A stretch of 14,078 bases of DNA, from positions 1-14,078 of the forward strand of contig USGC01000029.1 in NCBI GenBank assembly GCA_900554095.1. Direction: 5' to 3'. Below, one piece after another: positions 14,071 to 14,078 of the stretch. Under the pieces are notes generated by a model. That model was not told the DNA's origin, ran no database searches, and saw nothing but the letters and a program-made list of their open reading frames with translations. The number at the start of each line of letters is the position of its first letter. Position 1 is the stretch's first letter. The DNA comes from an uncultured bacterium (lineage in GTDB: Bacteria; Cyanobacteriota; Vampirovibrionia; Gastranaerophilales; Gastranaerophilaceae). Position numbers and translations under genes: made by a program.

Positions 14071-14078
14071 CCCCCCCC
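14071..14078. other. Poly-C run at the right sequence end
   Basis: Eight C residues close the window, mirroring the nine G at the left end. The pattern equals a C tail added to the 3' end of both strands, so it probably does not belong to the genome. Confidence 0.7.

Noticed and set aside
1..14078. CRISPR arrays, insertion sequences, phage or defence genes
   Set aside because: No short direct repeats with spacers, terminal inverted repeats, transposase motifs or phage/defence domains were seen; all large frames have other assignments.

Overview
This AT-rich window carries ten protein genes: nine complete and one cut by the left edge. It most resembles a gut Melainabacteria genome (Vampirovibrionia, order Gastranaerophilales), a non-photosynthetic relative of Cyanobacteria. 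The main pointer is a pair of prepilin-like proteins, one at each end, with the N-terminal segment FTLAEVLITLG(I/V)IG(I/V)VAA. From memory, that signature is very abundant in that order. The AsmA-type protein and the two signal-bearing envelope proteins fit a Gram-negative cell plan. The assignment is an inference and no marker gene settles it. The standard bacterial code fits: TGA is used as a stop and tryptophan is TGG. The window starts with nine G and ends with eight C, which looks like a fragment-end or assembly artefact.

Left part (1-1681): the 3' portion of a prepilin-like gene (+) runs stop-to-stop into a convergent tandem universal stress protein gene (-). The 131-base gap after it is a divergent promoter region.

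Middle plus-strand block (1682-10088): a small sigma-70-type factor, glycine dehydrogenase subunit 2 (gcvPB) and a 2-hydroxyacyl-CoA-dehydratase-like Fe-S protein are packed with gaps of 7 and 4 bases and probably form one operon. After 44 bases comes a six-helix membrane protein overlapping miaA (tRNA A37 prenylation). A 1145-residue AsmA-like protein follows, with a good extended -10 promoter lying over the end of miaA.

Right minus-strand block (14078-10096, transcribed leftward): a second complete prepilin-like gene, then nifU-nifS, which overlap by one base and end at a perfect 13-bp terminator hairpin. Last is a secreted or membrane-anchored protein built from three modules of a 20-21-residue repeat with consensus R-h-x-[KR]-h-E-x-x-h-[FY]-G. 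Its ribosome binding site lies in a small hairpin, and it meets the AsmA-like gene tail to tail with 7 bases between them.

Most of the window is housekeeping metabolism: one-carbon/glycine, Fe-S assembly, tRNA modification and envelope. The least explained parts are the repeat protein, the sigma/gcvPB/Fe-S trio lacking the usual partners of both enzymes, and the paralogous prepilin-like proteins. I saw no RNA genes, insertion sequences, CRISPR arrays, defence system or phage genes. No gene-free stretch exceeds 300 bases.
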